Assembly (NCBI RefSeq): GCF_001865995.1
Contig: NZ_MLQQ01000040.1
Coordinates: 1 to 64,000 of the forward strand
DNA from: Anaerobacillus arseniciselenatis
GTDB taxonomy: Bacteria > Bacillota > Bacilli > Bacillales > Anaerobacillaceae
Direction: 5' to 3'
Length of the DNA stretch: 64,000 nucleotides
In this document: positions 50,805-60,857 of the stretch, one piece after another
How positions within the stretch are numbered: position 1 is the first letter of the stretch
Layout: each line of letters opens with the position of its first letter
The notes under the pieces: generated by a model
The model's database searches: none
Seen by the model: only the letters and a program-made list of their open reading frames with translations
Told to the model about the DNA's origin: nothing
Made by a program: the position numbers and the translations under genes

Positions 50805-51374
50805 TTAGTTTAATCTGCCTTCAAAAAAAGGGTGGTTCTTAATCATTTCTAGCGTTATAATTCCGTTTATTCGTTCGACGATCTTACCTTCTTCATCGAT
50901 AAAAAATGTGGTTGGAATACCGATCAATTGGTATATGTCCATTACTTCCCCTTCATCATCATAAAGAACTTCAAAATTCACATTGAAATGTTCAACAAAC
51001 TCACGGACACGTTTTCGGTTTGGTTCTTCTTTAGTTACATTTACCCCTATAACAACAAAGTTCTCATTTTCAACCTTTTCTTGTAGCGCCACCAAAATTG
51101 GCATCTCTTCTTGACAAGGAGCACACCAAGTAGCGAAGAAATTGACGATTACTTTTTTACCTCTAAAGCTCTCAAGTTGTAGTTGTTCACCGTTAAAATT
51201 TTGTAATTGAAAATTTTCGGCAATATCACCTTTATACACTCCTAATTGATTAGACACTAATACTTCTTGTTCCATCCTTTTAATCGCTGTGTCTGAACGT
51301 TCATAATTAATGGCTAAAAACAAAAAGGTAAAACAAAGAATGGCTAAATAAATAAAATTCTTTCTATCAATCAC
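50805..51374 (-). CDS. TlpA/ResA-like membrane-anchored thiol-disulfide oxidoreductase (second)
   Basis: 189 aa. Residues about 6-24 form a membrane anchor (FIYLAILCFTFLFLAINYE). The thioredoxin-type domain has VNFFATWCAPCQEEMPILVA (active site CAPC, residues about 88-91) and IGIPTTFFIDEEGK. It acts on thiols outside the membrane. Only moderate similarity to the 2.4-kb protein is seen, so these are distinct members rather than a recent duplication. GTG start with AAGGGATGAG upstream. Confidence 0.83.
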   Translation of the reverse strand: MIDRKNFIYLAILCFTFLFLAINYERSDTAIKRMEQEVLVSNQLGVYKGDIAENFQLQNFNGEQLQLESFRGKKVIVNFFATWCAPCQEEMPILVALQEKVENENFVVIGVNVTKEEPNRKRVREFVEHFNVNFEVLYDDEGEVMDIYQLIGIPTTFFIDEEGKIVERINGIITLEMIKNHPFFEGRLN

Positions 51375-51419
51375 AATCTCTCATCCCTTTCTTACATACT
51401 TAAAAACTAAACCACTTTT

Positions 51420-51555
51420 ACATACAAAACGCTCATGGCGGATATTCCGCCACCATTTAATATGGAAAAGTCGAATGATTTCCTTCACTTCGCTTTGACC
51501 TTCTTGCGAATCTCAGAGGCTCGTTCACGAAATCATCAGCCTTTTTTCTTACAAA
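51420..51555. repeat. Family A composite palindrome
   Basis: Arms AAGTCGAATGATTTC and GAAATCATCAGCCTTTTTT; core CTTCACTTCGCTTTGACC...CTCAGAGGCTCGTTCAC. Its left flank has the small hairpin CATGGCGGATATTCCGCCAC. Confidence 0.82.
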
Positions 51556-51760
51556 ACCAGCATGACGGCACTCCCCATCTAAGGTGGAAATGCCGGACGA
51601 GTTCTCTCGCTTCGCTGTAAAGCTACTGACCTCAATCACATCATGTAATGCTTCTTAGAGAATTCATCATGCAGCTTTGCGACGAGTAACCGCAGGAGCA
51701 CCCTCTAGCGAGCTTTAGAGGCTCACTCGAAAACTCGTCCGGACATTTTTCATTCAAACA
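51556..51760. repeat. Family A, long variant carrying the family D module
   Basis: Arms CCGGACGAGTTCTC and GAAAACTCGTCCGG. The insert AAGCTACTGACCTCAATCAC...GCAGCTTTGCGACGAGTAAC-CGCAGGAGCA contains the 22-nt family D module at 51679-51700. Confidence 0.85.
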
Positions 51761-51889
51761 ATCAGGGTGGTTTGCCTTCTCGTTATTAGATTAGTACAAG
51801 TATATGTACAAGAATGTTCTCAATTACTAATTTTTAAAAATACGACCCAATAAAAATAGTGATAAAGCCTATGAAAATAAAAACCTTAT

Positions 51890-51918
51890 TTGCTTTTTCT
51901 AGCTTCGTTTTGTATAAT
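51890..51918 (+). promoter_or_regulatory. Promoter of the trpS leader
   Basis: TTGCTT at 51890-51895 and TATAAT at 51913-51918 with 17-bp spacing, 20-25 bp before the T-box structure. Confidence 0.6.
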
Positions 51919-51939
51919 TAGAAAAAATTTAGTAATTTA

Positions 51940-52224
51940 ATCGCTATGATAAAGAAGAGTACATTTTGCAAAGCTTTTAGAGAGTCTGTGATGGTGAGAA
52001 GCAGATAGTGGCGCAATTTGGAATGGGCTTTGGAGCATCCGAACCGAAACATCGTTTCCGAGAAAGGAAATTTTAGAAGTAGGCTTCGGCGTTTTTCCTA
52101 ACGTTATATAGGAATCCATATCGCCTCATAGGCTGTATGGTCATAAGTGATTCTAAATTTTAGAATAATTAGGGTGGTACCACGGTCCATTCGTCCCTAT
52201 CTCAAGGGATGAATGGGCCTTTTT
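51940..52224 (+). promoter_or_regulatory. Tryptophan T-box leader of trpS
   Basis: The conserved T-box AGGGTGGTACCACG is at 52171-52184, followed by a terminator stem (GTCCATTCGTCCCT/AGGGATGAATGGGC) and TTTTTG. In the upstream stem I region, GAATGG at 52021-52026 supplies a candidate UGG specifier codon. Uncharged tRNA-Trp would stabilise the antiterminator and raise trpS expression when Trp is scarce. The downstream gene being trpS fixes the amino acid. Confidence 0.88.
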
Positions 52225-52227
52225 GTA

Positions 52228-53401
<1,174 letters not shown>

Positions 53402-53492
53402 GGTTAATTTAGACTTTTAAATTTGCAATTGAGAATTGTTGTGAGTAGTGCCCTTGAAGTATAGTGATGAGTTTTCAGTTTTGAGTTAGTGA

Positions 53493-53557
53493 AAGTTGCG
53501 CTTCGCAGATTTAACCCTTGGACTTTTCTCTTAAAAAGTCCAAGGGTTAACTAGTTG
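53493..53557 (+). terminator. Hairpin terminator after trpS
   Basis: TTAACCCTTGGACTTTT pairs with AAAAAGTCCAAGGGTTAA, a 17-bp stem with a CTCTT loop. No T-run follows, so it may instead be an RNA-stabilising stem. Confidence 0.5.
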
Positions 53558-53611
53558 TTCAAATGACCAGCTTGCTGTTCAACATTCAAAAATATGCTTT
53601 CTTATCTTTCT

Positions 53612-53675
53612 AAACAGAAGGGGCGACCCCAAACAAAATGTCTAACACTTTGTTTGGGATCGCCTCTTTTTTATT
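53612..53675. terminator. Hairpin terminator (family C, short form)
   Basis: GGGGCGACCCCAAACAAA pairs with TTTGTTTGGGATCGCCTC; the apex is ATGTCTAACACT. It serves trpS (+) and yjbA (-). Confidence 0.8.
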
Positions 53676-53694
53676 TGACGCTATCATCTTTCTT

Positions 53695-54441
53695 TTATTT
53701 CACACTTTCATGATGTTGTAGTTCCCATATTTTTTCGAAAAAAGGCTGTCCTTTTATCATTCTTTCACAAAGATGATAATGCTGAGGTGACCAGCCGTGT
53801 TTGACTTCATCAAATAAGCCATGCCATGCTTCTTCAAAACTCATTTGCTGGATCATCTCGTAATTATTTGGTAACCATTCTGTGTACCAATAACGTACTT
53901 GAGCAACATTATTAGTAGAATATAGTTGGTCTAATATCATAAATAACAGTTGTTTCAACTGTCGTTCTTTCCTAATTAAGCCACTCATAAGCTGTGGATC
54001 AGGTGATAAAATATGATACTCTCTTGGTGCATCAATATATTCTACATAGTAATTTTTTGTAAGCTCATTAAGAGCTAGTTCAGTTACGATACTTTCTTGT
54101 CTAGGCATTAATCTGCTTTTACGAATTGGCGTTTGGTAGCCTAACGTATCTACTGCTAAAACCTTTTCACCGTCAGTCGCAATAAAACAGTAATCTAGCT
54201 GTAGACGTTGATTGTTTTTCCTTTGGTAACTTTGTTGATAAACATCATTCAGTAATTCTTCTGGTAATTCTGCTAAATTATTTTCTATGTAATCGAATAG
54301 TTTGCTCGTAACTCTTATGATGACAACTTGATCTAACAGTTCAATTTTATCGTCTTTCCTCCATTCGAAAAATTCGCAGACGTTATACCCATTTTCTTCT
54401 CCTTCAAACCAATTGATCCATACATCCCGAATGTGGACCAT
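53695..54441 (-). CDS. yjbA: UPF0736 family protein YjbA
   Basis: 248 aa. It matches the YjbA/UPF0736 family (DUF3603-type) in length and in its start [20 protein letters not shown], with later [20 protein letters not shown] and [20 protein letters not shown]. No catalytic motif is visible and there is no membrane segment. It lies next to trpS as in B. subtilis. Function is unknown. AGGGGGCTTTCAT precedes the ATG. Confidence 0.83.
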   Translation of the reverse strand: MVHIRDVWINWFEGEENGYNVCEFFEWRKDDKIELLDQVVIIRVTSKLFDYIENNLAELPEELLNDVYQQSYQRKNNQRLQLDYCFIATDGEKVLAVDTLGYQTPIRKSRLMPRQESIVTELALNELTKNYYVEYIDAPREYHILSPDPQLMSGLIRKERQLKQLLFMILDQLYSTNNVAQVRYWYTEWLPNNYEMIQQMSFEEAWHGLFDEVKHGWSPQHYHLCERMIKGQPFFEKIWELQHHESVK

Positions 54442-54540
54442 ATGAAAGCCCCCTTGCTCTATGAATGTTTACAAACAGTATGGTCAGCAACGAGGAAATT
54501 TATTCCACACAAAAAATAATCGGGATACTTTTTTAAAATT

Positions 54541-54750
54541 TTAACGTTTTGAAGAAGGAATATATATACTTAGTATAATCATTATAAAGCCGATGAGGAA
54601 AAGGTGAAATTCGATTCTTAACGAAATGAAATGTAAATAGTAAACGAAGGAATACCCCGCTGTAATTAGGTTCAAATAAGCAATCATACTCACTCCCCCG
54701 GTCACAGCAAGTCCGAAACCGATGAGTAAAATAAAAAAACGAAATATCAT
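54541..54750 (-). CDS. Small membrane protein coupled to a 14-codon peptide
   Basis: 69 aa starting MIFRFFILLIGFGLAVTGGV, with two membrane helices and an Arg in between (FISLRIEFHLFLIGF). Its ATG shares bases with the stop of the peptide at 54747-54791 (ATGA), so translation is probably coupled; no independent ribosome binding site is seen. Similar small membrane proteins occur near yjaZ/yjbA in bacilli, but I know no function. Confidence 0.6.
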   Translation of the reverse strand: MIFRFFILLIGFGLAVTGGVSMIAYLNLITAGYSFVYYLHFISLRIEFHLFLIGFIMIILSIYIPSSKR

Positions 54751-54791
54751 AGCTTGTCCCACCACGCTATTAGGAATTGAGCAACTTCCAT
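54747..54791 (-). CDS. 14-codon peptide upstream of the small membrane gene
   Basis: MEVAQFLIAWWDKL, then TGA. A strong AAAGGAGGAATGCTC precedes the ATG, and the TGA overlaps the next gene's ATG. It is an amphipathic peptide with tandem Trp. A leader or coupling peptide is likely; a bioactive peptide cannot be excluded. Confidence 0.5.
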   Translation of the reverse strand: MEVAQFLIAWWDKL

Positions 54792-54859
54792 GAGCATTCC
54801 TCCTTTCTACCTTTTATTTATTTCTTCTTAAAAATGAGAAAAACCTTTAAAAAATAGAA

Positions 54860-54889
54860 AAAACTTGGTTTCTCACCAAGTTTTAATGT
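54860..54889 (-). terminator. Terminator of yjaZ
   Basis: AAACTTGGT pairs with ACCAAGTTT around TTCTC, followed by a T-run on the minus strand. Confidence 0.8.
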
Positions 54890-54890
54890 T

Positions 54891-55733
54891 TTATTTTAAT
54901 GCAAAGTCGGATTTAGCTAATATTTCTTTTGAATCAATGCTTAATAATTGTTTCACCTTCATTCCTTGGTTATTTTTTACATACGATGAAACAATTTGAT
55001 AACCTAAGCAATATCCAAACCATTTTGGAAATCTACCTCTTCGTGAGCTCGGATCACCATATAAAATCGGATCGTGTTTTTCTTTCCCTTTCACTTGTAA
55101 AAAATCGACAATTCTATGCCAATAAGGAAATAACTCTTCTTTTGAGTATAATGACACCCAAGGTGCTAATAACTCTTCACCGATCGTTTTTTCTACGGCA
55201 ACTTCTGCCATCCCTTCGATAATCATCGAATCTAATAAAGTAAGTTCATCAAAATCTTTTTGTTGTTCTGCAAGTCGGCAAACATGATTGTACTCATGGG
55301 TAAACAATGCTTTAATTTCTTTATGTGACAAATCTTTCGTAATAAATAATAAAATAACATCGTGAAAGCTAATTCCCATCTTTCCATTTAACTCTTTCAT
55401 CAATAGTTTATTTCTTTTTTCAATCGGAAACACAAATATGTTTGCTTCTTCTCCACTCCATTCCTTCCTTAACATTTCATAATAACTTTGAAGCATCTTC
55501 CAAATATTATTCTTCTCCATTACTCTTAATTCGTTTAAAATTTTAGCATCAGGGTAAAACATCCCATTTTCTAAAAAATATTGGTGCAGCTGTACATCAT
55601 TAAACTCCTCAAAGTAATCGGCGATTGGTTCACATATCAATCTTCGTTGTAACTCAAAATATTGTTGGGAAGTAACTTTTTTTCGCTCTCTTATATATTC
55701 CCTTAGCCATTTGCTCGTATTAACAACACTCAT
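54891..55733 (-). CDS. yjaZ: DUF2268 putative zinc-dependent protease YjaZ
   Basis: 280 aa. The HExxH motif is LFTHEYNHVCRLAEQQ near residues 145-160, followed by DSMIIEGMAEVAVEKTIGEE with the likely third ligand. This is the DUF2268/YjaZ family, soluble metalloproteases without a known substrate. The start is the ATG at 55733; upstream sequence is TGGAGGTGTCAGAAA, a good ribosome binding site. It lies directly downstream of topB with its own terminator. Confidence 0.8.
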   Translation of the reverse strand: MSVVNTSKWLREYIRERKKVTSQQYFELQRRLICEPIADYFEEFNDVQLHQYFLENGMFYPDAKILNELRVMEKNNIWKMLQSYYEMLRKEWSGEEANIFVFPIEKRNKLLMKELNGKMGISFHDVILLFITKDLSHKEIKALFTHEYNHVCRLAEQQKDFDELTLLDSMIIEGMAEVAVEKTIGEELLAPWVSLYSKEELFPYWHRIVDFLQVKGKEKHDPILYGDPSSRRGRFPKWFGYCLGYQIVSSYVKNNQGMKVKQLLSIDSKEILAKSDFALK

Positions 55734-55795
55734 TTTCTGACACCTCCACTAAGCCTACTATTGTATACGTATGCTTTATCGTGAAAGCTGCCACT

Positions 55796-57940
55796 TCAAA
55801 ACTCAAAACCAACCTTCTTCTCTTTTTCATCCCAAACGAGCGTTGCCGCGAACGTTTTATCTCCTTTTTTAAAACCTTTAAGAACATTTGTCTTCCCGTT
55901 AGTTAACAGTTTCTTGATCGTTGTTTCTGTTAACTTTTTACCTAAAATGACCTTTGATATCGTAAAGTTACAAGATGTTTTTTTGTAATTGGCGCAACCG
56001 TAAAACTTTCCTTTATCAATCACATCGCCATCACAAAGCTTACATTTCCCAACCACTTTTCCAGTTGTAAACTTCGACACTTTCTTATTTTTCACTTCAT
56101 ATTCTAGTCCGTCAAAATTCCATTGCTTCGAATTTGTTGTCGCATCTTCAATAATTTTATTGGATAATTTTTTGGTCTGCTCGATAAATGTGGCAGGTGA
56201 AGCTTTACCTTGACCGATTTCCCCTAGACGTAACTCCCATTTTGCTGTCATTTCCGGAGAAGCTAAAATATTGTTATCAATTGCTTCGATTAATATTTTT
56301 GCCTTCTTTGTTGCATACACTTGGTTTTTTATTACTTCAATATAATTTCGATCTTTAAGCATCGTAATAATACCAGCTCGAGTTGCTTCTGTTCCTAAGC
56401 CTTCAGTCTTTTTAAGAACTTTTTCTAACTGTTGATCATCGATAAACTTCCCCGCCGTTTTCATTAACGTAATGAGTTGACCTTCTGTATACCTTTTCGG
56501 TGGTTGAGTTTTTCCTTCTTTAATATCGACCTTAGACACTTTACCTTGTTCGCCTTCTTCAAGAATAGGCAAAATTACGTCTTTATCATCGCTTTGATGC
56601 ATTAAAACTTTTCGCCAACCTTCATTGACTAACTGTTTCCCTTTAGAAATAAAGGTAGCTCGTTTATCAACTAAAGTTGTAATCGTAGTATAGTCAAAAA
56701 CGGCGGCATCGTAGTGCGCGGCAATAAGTCGGCGGACAACTAAATCATAAATTTTTCTCTCATCTTCTGATAGTTTACGAGGGTCCTTCACTTGCTCTGT
56801 CGGTATGATGGCATAATGATCAGTTACTTTTTTGTCATTCACATACCTCTTATTGTTCATTAACGTTTTTTTAGGTGATGGAAGCATTTTAGAATACTCG
56901 TTTATTTCGCTTAACTTTTGTAAAATTTGTGGAAATGTTTCAGCTTCCCCTTTAGTGACATAGTTAGAATCTGAACGAGGGTAAGAAACAATCCCTTTTT
57001 GATATAACTTTTGTAATACATCTAACGTTTTTTTAGGTGAAAATTTGAAAATACTATTTGCGGTTGCTTGTAATGCTGATAAATTAAATAATAATGGCGG
57101 TTCATACTTTTTTCGTTCTTTCTTAACCTTTGTTATTTCTACGTTCTTCCCTTCACAAAATGCTGTGATTTTTTCTGCGAGTTCTTTTTGGTCAAGTCTA
57201 GATTCATTTTCTTTCTCCCATTTACCTTCATACTGTTTATCGTTCACCGTAAAACTCGCAAGTACTTCCCAAAATGGCTTAGGTTCGAATTGTTCAATCT
57301 CAGTTTCTCTTTTCACAATTAAAGCAAGCGTTGGCGTTTGTACACGACCAGCTGAAAATACATCTTGAATGCCTTTTTCCTTTAAAAGAATTGAATACAC
57401 TCTTGAAGCGTTCATTCCTACTAACCAGTCAGCACAAGCTCTCGTGTACGCTTCATAATATAAATTTCTCGTATCTTCTTCATTTAATAGCTTTTCAAAT
57501 CCATCTAAAATAGCCTTCGGAGTTAAAGAAGAAATCCACAGCCGTTTCATCGGCTTTCGCACACCACTCATGTGAATAATGCTACGAACGATTAACTCTC
57601 CTTCGCGTCCGGCATCACCACCATGAATAATTTCTGTTACTTCTTTATTTTTAAGTAATTTATTAATAGTTTGATATTGTTTCCATTTAGCCTTCACCAC
57701 TTCATATTGAAACTTTTCTGGAATTAATGGCAAGTTTGTTAAAGTCCATTTTTTCCACGTAGAATTATAAACTTCAGGAGGCGACAGCTGCAGTAGATGC
57801 CCGACGGCCCACGTACAATAACCACCTTGTGGAAACCATTTATTTGGTTCAATAATGACATATCCATCTTTTTTTATCGTTTTAAACTGCGATACTAATG
57901 CTAATCCTTGATCAGGTTTTTCTGCAATAAGTAGTTTCAT
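55796..57940 (-). CDS. topB: DNA topoisomerase III
   Basis: 714 aa type IA topoisomerase. The Toprim domain starts MKLLIAEKPDQGLALVSQFK and has HGGDAGREGELIVRSIIH; the active-site Tyr is in GIVSYPRSDSNYVTKGEA near residue 312. The C-terminus has one Zn-type element (CKLCDGDVIDKGKFYGCANY). It decatenates and relaxes negatively supercoiled DNA. Start context has GGAGTAGATAATCA. It lies next to yjaZ and upstream of fnr. Confidence 0.93.
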   Translation of the reverse strand: MKLLIAEKPDQGLALVSQFKTIKKDGYVIIEPNKWFPQGGYCTWAVGHLLQLSPPEVYNSTWKKWTLTNLPLIPEKFQYEVVKAKWKQYQTINKLLKNKEVTEIIHGGDAGREGELIVRSIIHMSGVRKPMKRLWISSLTPKAILDGFEKLLNEEDTRNLYYEAYTRACADWLVGMNASRVYSILLKEKGIQDVFSAGRVQTPTLALIVKRETEIEQFEPKPFWEVLASFTVNDKQYEGKWEKENESRLDQKELAEKITAFCEGKNVEITKVKKERKKYEPPLLFNLSALQATANSIFKFSPKKTLDVLQKLYQKGIVSYPRSDSNYVTKGEAETFPQILQKLSEINEYSKMLPSPKKTLMNNKRYVNDKKVTDHYAIIPTEQVKDPRKLSEDERKIYDLVVRRLIAAHYDAAVFDYTTITTLVDKRATFISKGKQLVNEGWRKVLMHQSDDKDVILPILEEGEQGKVSKVDIKEGKTQPPKRYTEGQLITLMKTAGKFIDDQQLEKVLKKTEGLGTEATRAGIITMLKDRNYIEVIKNQVYATKKAKILIEAIDNNILASPEMTAKWELRLGEIGQGKASPATFIEQTKKLSNKIIEDATTNSKQWNFDGLEYEVKNKKVSKFTTGKVVGKCKLCDGDVIDKGKFYGCANYKKTSCNFTISKVILGKKLTETTIKKLLTNGKTNVLKGFKKGDKTFAATLVWDEKEKKVGFEF

Positions 57941-58039
57941 TGATTATCTACTCCTTAATCTTTCTAAACCATTTTTTATATTACGCTTTTTAAGAAGAAC
58001 TCGCAAAAGAAATTTAAAATATCTACCCAACATTGTTAC

Positions 58040-58087
58040 TCTTTAGAATTGATAGGGCTCAGTTGAGGTGATTTTGAAATTCACTCA
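58040..58087. repeat. Family B half element
   Basis: GGGCTCAGTTGAGGTGATTT-TGAAATTCACTC matches the right end of the copies at 13.6 and 33.8 kb; the left half is missing. The 360-bp gap before fnr holds this and an AT-rich promoter region with TTGACT at 58130. Confidence 0.7.
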
Positions 58088-58299
58088 TGTGATTAGTTTC
58101 ATTCATTTTTGATTCATTTTATGTTATCCTTGACTTGTGACAAATTAATGAAATTTGAAATGGACGTTGTACAATTTTTTAAAATAAAAGGGGTATTCTG
58201 CTTAAAATTTTTCCAAAAATACGCACTATTTACGTATACATCAAATATATAGATATTTAATTTACGGGATTATAGTAATTGAACAAGGGGGGATATACC

Positions 58300-59007
58300 G
58301 TGAATAAAATCGTAGAGATTACACCCTTTTTTAAACAATTAACGAAAGAAAATCAAGATATTTTGTTGCAACACGGTGTAGAGACATTCGTAAGAGAAGG
58401 AACAACGCTATTTTACGAGGGTGACGAAGCGAGAAGTATATACTTAGTTCGTTCTGGTAAAATCCGCTTAAGTAAAATGACAATGGATAATAAAAAATTT
58501 TTTCTACACTTAAAACAAGACAATGACATCATTGGTGAGTTTAGTTTATTTAATGATATGTCAGTCAGTATGACGGCGGAAGTAGTTGAAGATTCAACTC
58601 TTGTAAAATTTAATCGTGACCACTTAGAGGCTTTATTTTTACAAAATGGTGAAATTGCTGTTTCATTTATTAAGCTGTTTGCTCGAAACACACAATCAAC
58701 ACAAGCGAAATTTTCTGACCTTCTGTTGTACGGGAAAGTGGGAGCGCTTTATTCGATTTTAATTCGTTTTAGCAATTCTTACGGGGAAAAATATAATAAT
58801 GATATTTTACTATCAGTAAAATTAACAAATCAAGATATTGCTAACTATATCGGCACTTCTCGAGAAACAGCCAATCGAATGTTACAAGATTTAAAGAAGG
58901 ATAATGTTATCGCTTTTTTGAATGGCCATATTTTAATTAAAGATATTGATTATTTAAAAGGACATTTACGTTGTGGTCGTTGCCCTGTTGAAATTTGTAC
59001 CATTTAA
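58300..59007 (+). CDS. fnr: Crp/Fnr-family regulator, Bacillus-type Fe-S Fnr
   Basis: 235 aa. An N-terminal cyclic-nucleotide-like domain (VREGTTLFYEGDEARSIYLV) precedes an HTH (NQDIANYIGTSRETANRMLQ, recognition helix SRETANR). The C-terminal extension ends CGRCPVEICTI: C-x2-C-x4-C is the same spacing as the three Cys of the [4Fe-4S] cluster in B. subtilis Fnr, so oxygen sensing is likely. GTG start chosen because AAGGGGGGA lies six bases upstream. It may act on the three TGTGA-N6-TCACA sites at 35.8 kb. Confidence 0.88.
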   Translation: MNKIVEITPFFKQLTKENQDILLQHGVETFVREGTTLFYEGDEARSIYLVRSGKIRLSKMTMDNKKFFLHLKQDNDIIGEFSLFNDMSVSMTAEVVEDSTLVKFNRDHLEALFLQNGEIAVSFIKLFARNTQSTQAKFSDLLLYGKVGALYSILIRFSNSYGEKYNNDILLSVKLTNQDIANYIGTSRETANRMLQDLKKDNVIAFLNGHILIKDIDYLKGHLRCGRCPVEICTI

Positions 59008-59045
59008 TATTATAAATAGAAAACATTGGATCGTCTATGTTAAAG

Positions 59046-59082
59046 AATATAGAATTATGGAATTTTAAGTCCATAATTCTAA
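59046..59082. terminator. Bidirectional terminator between fnr and liaR
   Basis: AGAATTATGGA pairs with TCCATAATTCT around ATTTTAAG, with T-rich flanks in both directions. Confidence 0.75.
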
Positions 59083-59085
59083 GTT

Positions 59086-59712
59086 CTACTTTTTAAAATG
59101 TTTACTTACATAAATCGCTACTTGTGTGCGGTCGGCTAGTTCGAGTTTAGAAAGTATATTACTTACATGTGTCTTCACTGTCTTTATACCAATATGAAGT
59201 TCATCACCTATTTCTTTATTACTTTTCCCTTCTCCTAAAAGAAGGAGCACTTCACGCTCTCTTTTTGTTAACGACTCATGCTTAGGCTTCTCTTTCATTC
59301 GATGAAACATCATACTAGCTACTTTTCCTTCAATCGTTGGTTCACCTTTTACCGCCTTATAGATCGTTTCAGCAATCTCACTTGCACTCGTTGTTTTTAA
59401 GACATAGCTAAAAGCGCCTGCTTCAATGACAGGAAAAACCATTTCATCATCCATGAAACTCGTTAAGACGATCACTTTTATATCTTTATTTATTTTAGTG
59501 ATTTGCCTAGTTGCTTCAATTCCGTTTACTTTTTCCATCATTAAATCCATTAAAATAACATCTGGCTCTAACTGTTGAGCTAGTTTAATAGCTTCTTCAC
59601 CGTTCGCACCTTCACCGACCACTTCAATTTCTTCTTCACAATCTAAATACATTTTCAATCCCATTCGTACCATTTCATGATCGTCAATAATTAACACTTT
59701 AATTTTATTCAT
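59086..59712 (-). CDS. liaR: NarL-family response regulator LiaR/VraR type
   Basis: 208 aa. A receiver domain (VLIIDDHEMVRMGLKMYL; phospho-Asp in DVILMDLMMEKVNG near residue 54; TSFMDD; Lys in SYVLKT) is joined to a LuxR-type HTH (LTKREREVLLLLGEGKSNKE). It responds to cell-envelope stress in relatives. The ATG at 59712 has TTGGAGGCGC upstream; an ATG 21 bp earlier overlaps it. It is the last gene of liaF-liaS-liaR. Confidence 0.9.
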   Translation of the reverse strand: MNKIKVLIIDDHEMVRMGLKMYLDCEEEIEVVGEGANGEEAIKLAQQLEPDVILMDLMMEKVNGIEATRQITKINKDIKVIVLTSFMDDEMVFPVIEAGAFSYVLKTTSASEIAETIYKAVKGEPTIEGKVASMMFHRMKEKPKHESLTKREREVLLLLGEGKSNKEIGDELHIGIKTVKTHVSNILSKLELADRTQVAIYVSKHFKK

Positions 59713-59734
59713 CTTTATTGCGCCTCCAAGCAAA

Positions 59735-60856
59735 TCATTCTTTTTTCTGTATCGGAACTCTTAACTCGACCTTGGTTCCTTTATTAGGATAAGATAAAAC
59801 GGTTAAATTACCACCTAGTTCAATCATTCGCTCTTTCATTGTCATTAACCCGTACGACCCTTTTTTCTCCATTTCTTCTAAATTAAAACCTACGCCATTA
59901 TCTTCTAAAACGATGAACAAACGTTGATCTTTTTCAAACATTTTCATTTCAAAAGAGGTAGCACTTGCATGCCTTAACATATTAGAAATCGCTTCTTGAA
60001 TAATGCGAAATAATTGGTCTTCAATTCGGGATGGGAGTTGTGTTTTTTGCTCATCAATCAATTCAATTGTTAAATGATTATTTTTTATTTTCAATTCTTC
60101 TAGGAGGGATCGGATTCCTTCTTGAAATGACTTCCCATCAAGTGTCACCGGTCTTAAGTGCATGATAAGTGCTCGTAGCTCTTGTTGCGCGTTATTTACC
60201 ATCTTTTCTATATCATGAAATACTTTTTTAGCTTGATCACTATTTTTCTCGACTAGTTTAGGTAATGCGGCCATAGTCATTGAAATCGCAAACAGCTGTT
60301 GACTAACGGCGTCATGTAAGTCTCTAGCTAACTTACGGCGTTCCTCCAAAGAAGCGGCTTGCTCAGCCTGTTCGATGAGCTTAGAGTTTTCATTTAAAAG
60401 CTTTTGTAATGATAACACTTGCTTTTCATAATTATCAGCCATCGCATTAAAGCTGTCTGATAGCTCGGAAAATTCGTTAGTACCTTCTGTTTTGATTCGC
60501 GTTGTTAATTTTCCCCTCGTGAATAAATTTGCTGCATCTACTAATTTCTCAATCTGATTTTTTATATACCTAGCAAGTGGAAAACTATACAAAAATGCGA
60601 CCGCAAAACTAATTAAAAATACGTAAACCGTTGCAATAAAAACAACTTTAAAAAAGGAATTTGAAAAAAGAATAATCGATGTTGCTCCTGTATAAATTTC
60701 ATATAGATGGCTAGAGCTTTGAATAGCAGAAGCACTTATTAAAATTCCTAAACAAAATACAACGGTAATGACAACGACGATTTTCCATTGCACCTTTAAT
60801 ATTTGCCATTGAACGCCTGATAACTGCTGAGGCCGTTTGCGTATTTTATCTCCCAT
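59735..60856 (-). CDS. liaS: Sensor histidine kinase LiaS type
   Basis: 373 aa. Two membrane helices (residues about 28-50 and 75-95) flank a short extracellular loop; a HAMP segment (IEKLVDAANLFTRGKLTTRI) and a HisKA_3 domain with the phospho-His in LARDLHDAVSQQLFAIS follow, then HATPase (FRIIQEAISNMLRHA; VLEDNGVGFNLEEME; GSYGLMTMKERM). Such short-loop intramembrane-sensing kinases respond to cell-wall antibiotics. It starts one base after the liaF stop and is followed by liaR after 22 bp. Confidence 0.9.
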   Translation of the reverse strand: MGDKIRKRPQQLSGVQWQILKVQWKIVVVITVVFCLGILISASAIQSSSHLYEIYTGATSIILFSNSFFKVVFIATVYVFLISFAVAFLYSFPLARYIKNQIEKLVDAANLFTRGKLTTRIKTEGTNEFSELSDSFNAMADNYEKQVLSLQKLLNENSKLIEQAEQAASLEERRKLARDLHDAVSQQLFAISMTMAALPKLVEKNSDQAKKVFHDIEKMVNNAQQELRALIMHLRPVTLDGKSFQEGIRSLLEELKIKNNHLTIELIDEQKTQLPSRIEDQLFRIIQEAISNMLRHASATSFEMKMFEKDQRLFIVLEDNGVGFNLEEMEKKGSYGLMTMKERMIELGGNLTVLSYPNKGTKVELRVPIQKKE

Positions 60857-60857
60857 A

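Noticed and set aside
53493-53557. Attenuator of a downstream operon
   Set aside because: The stem lies after trpS and before a convergent gene, with no T-run or downstream + strand gene to control.
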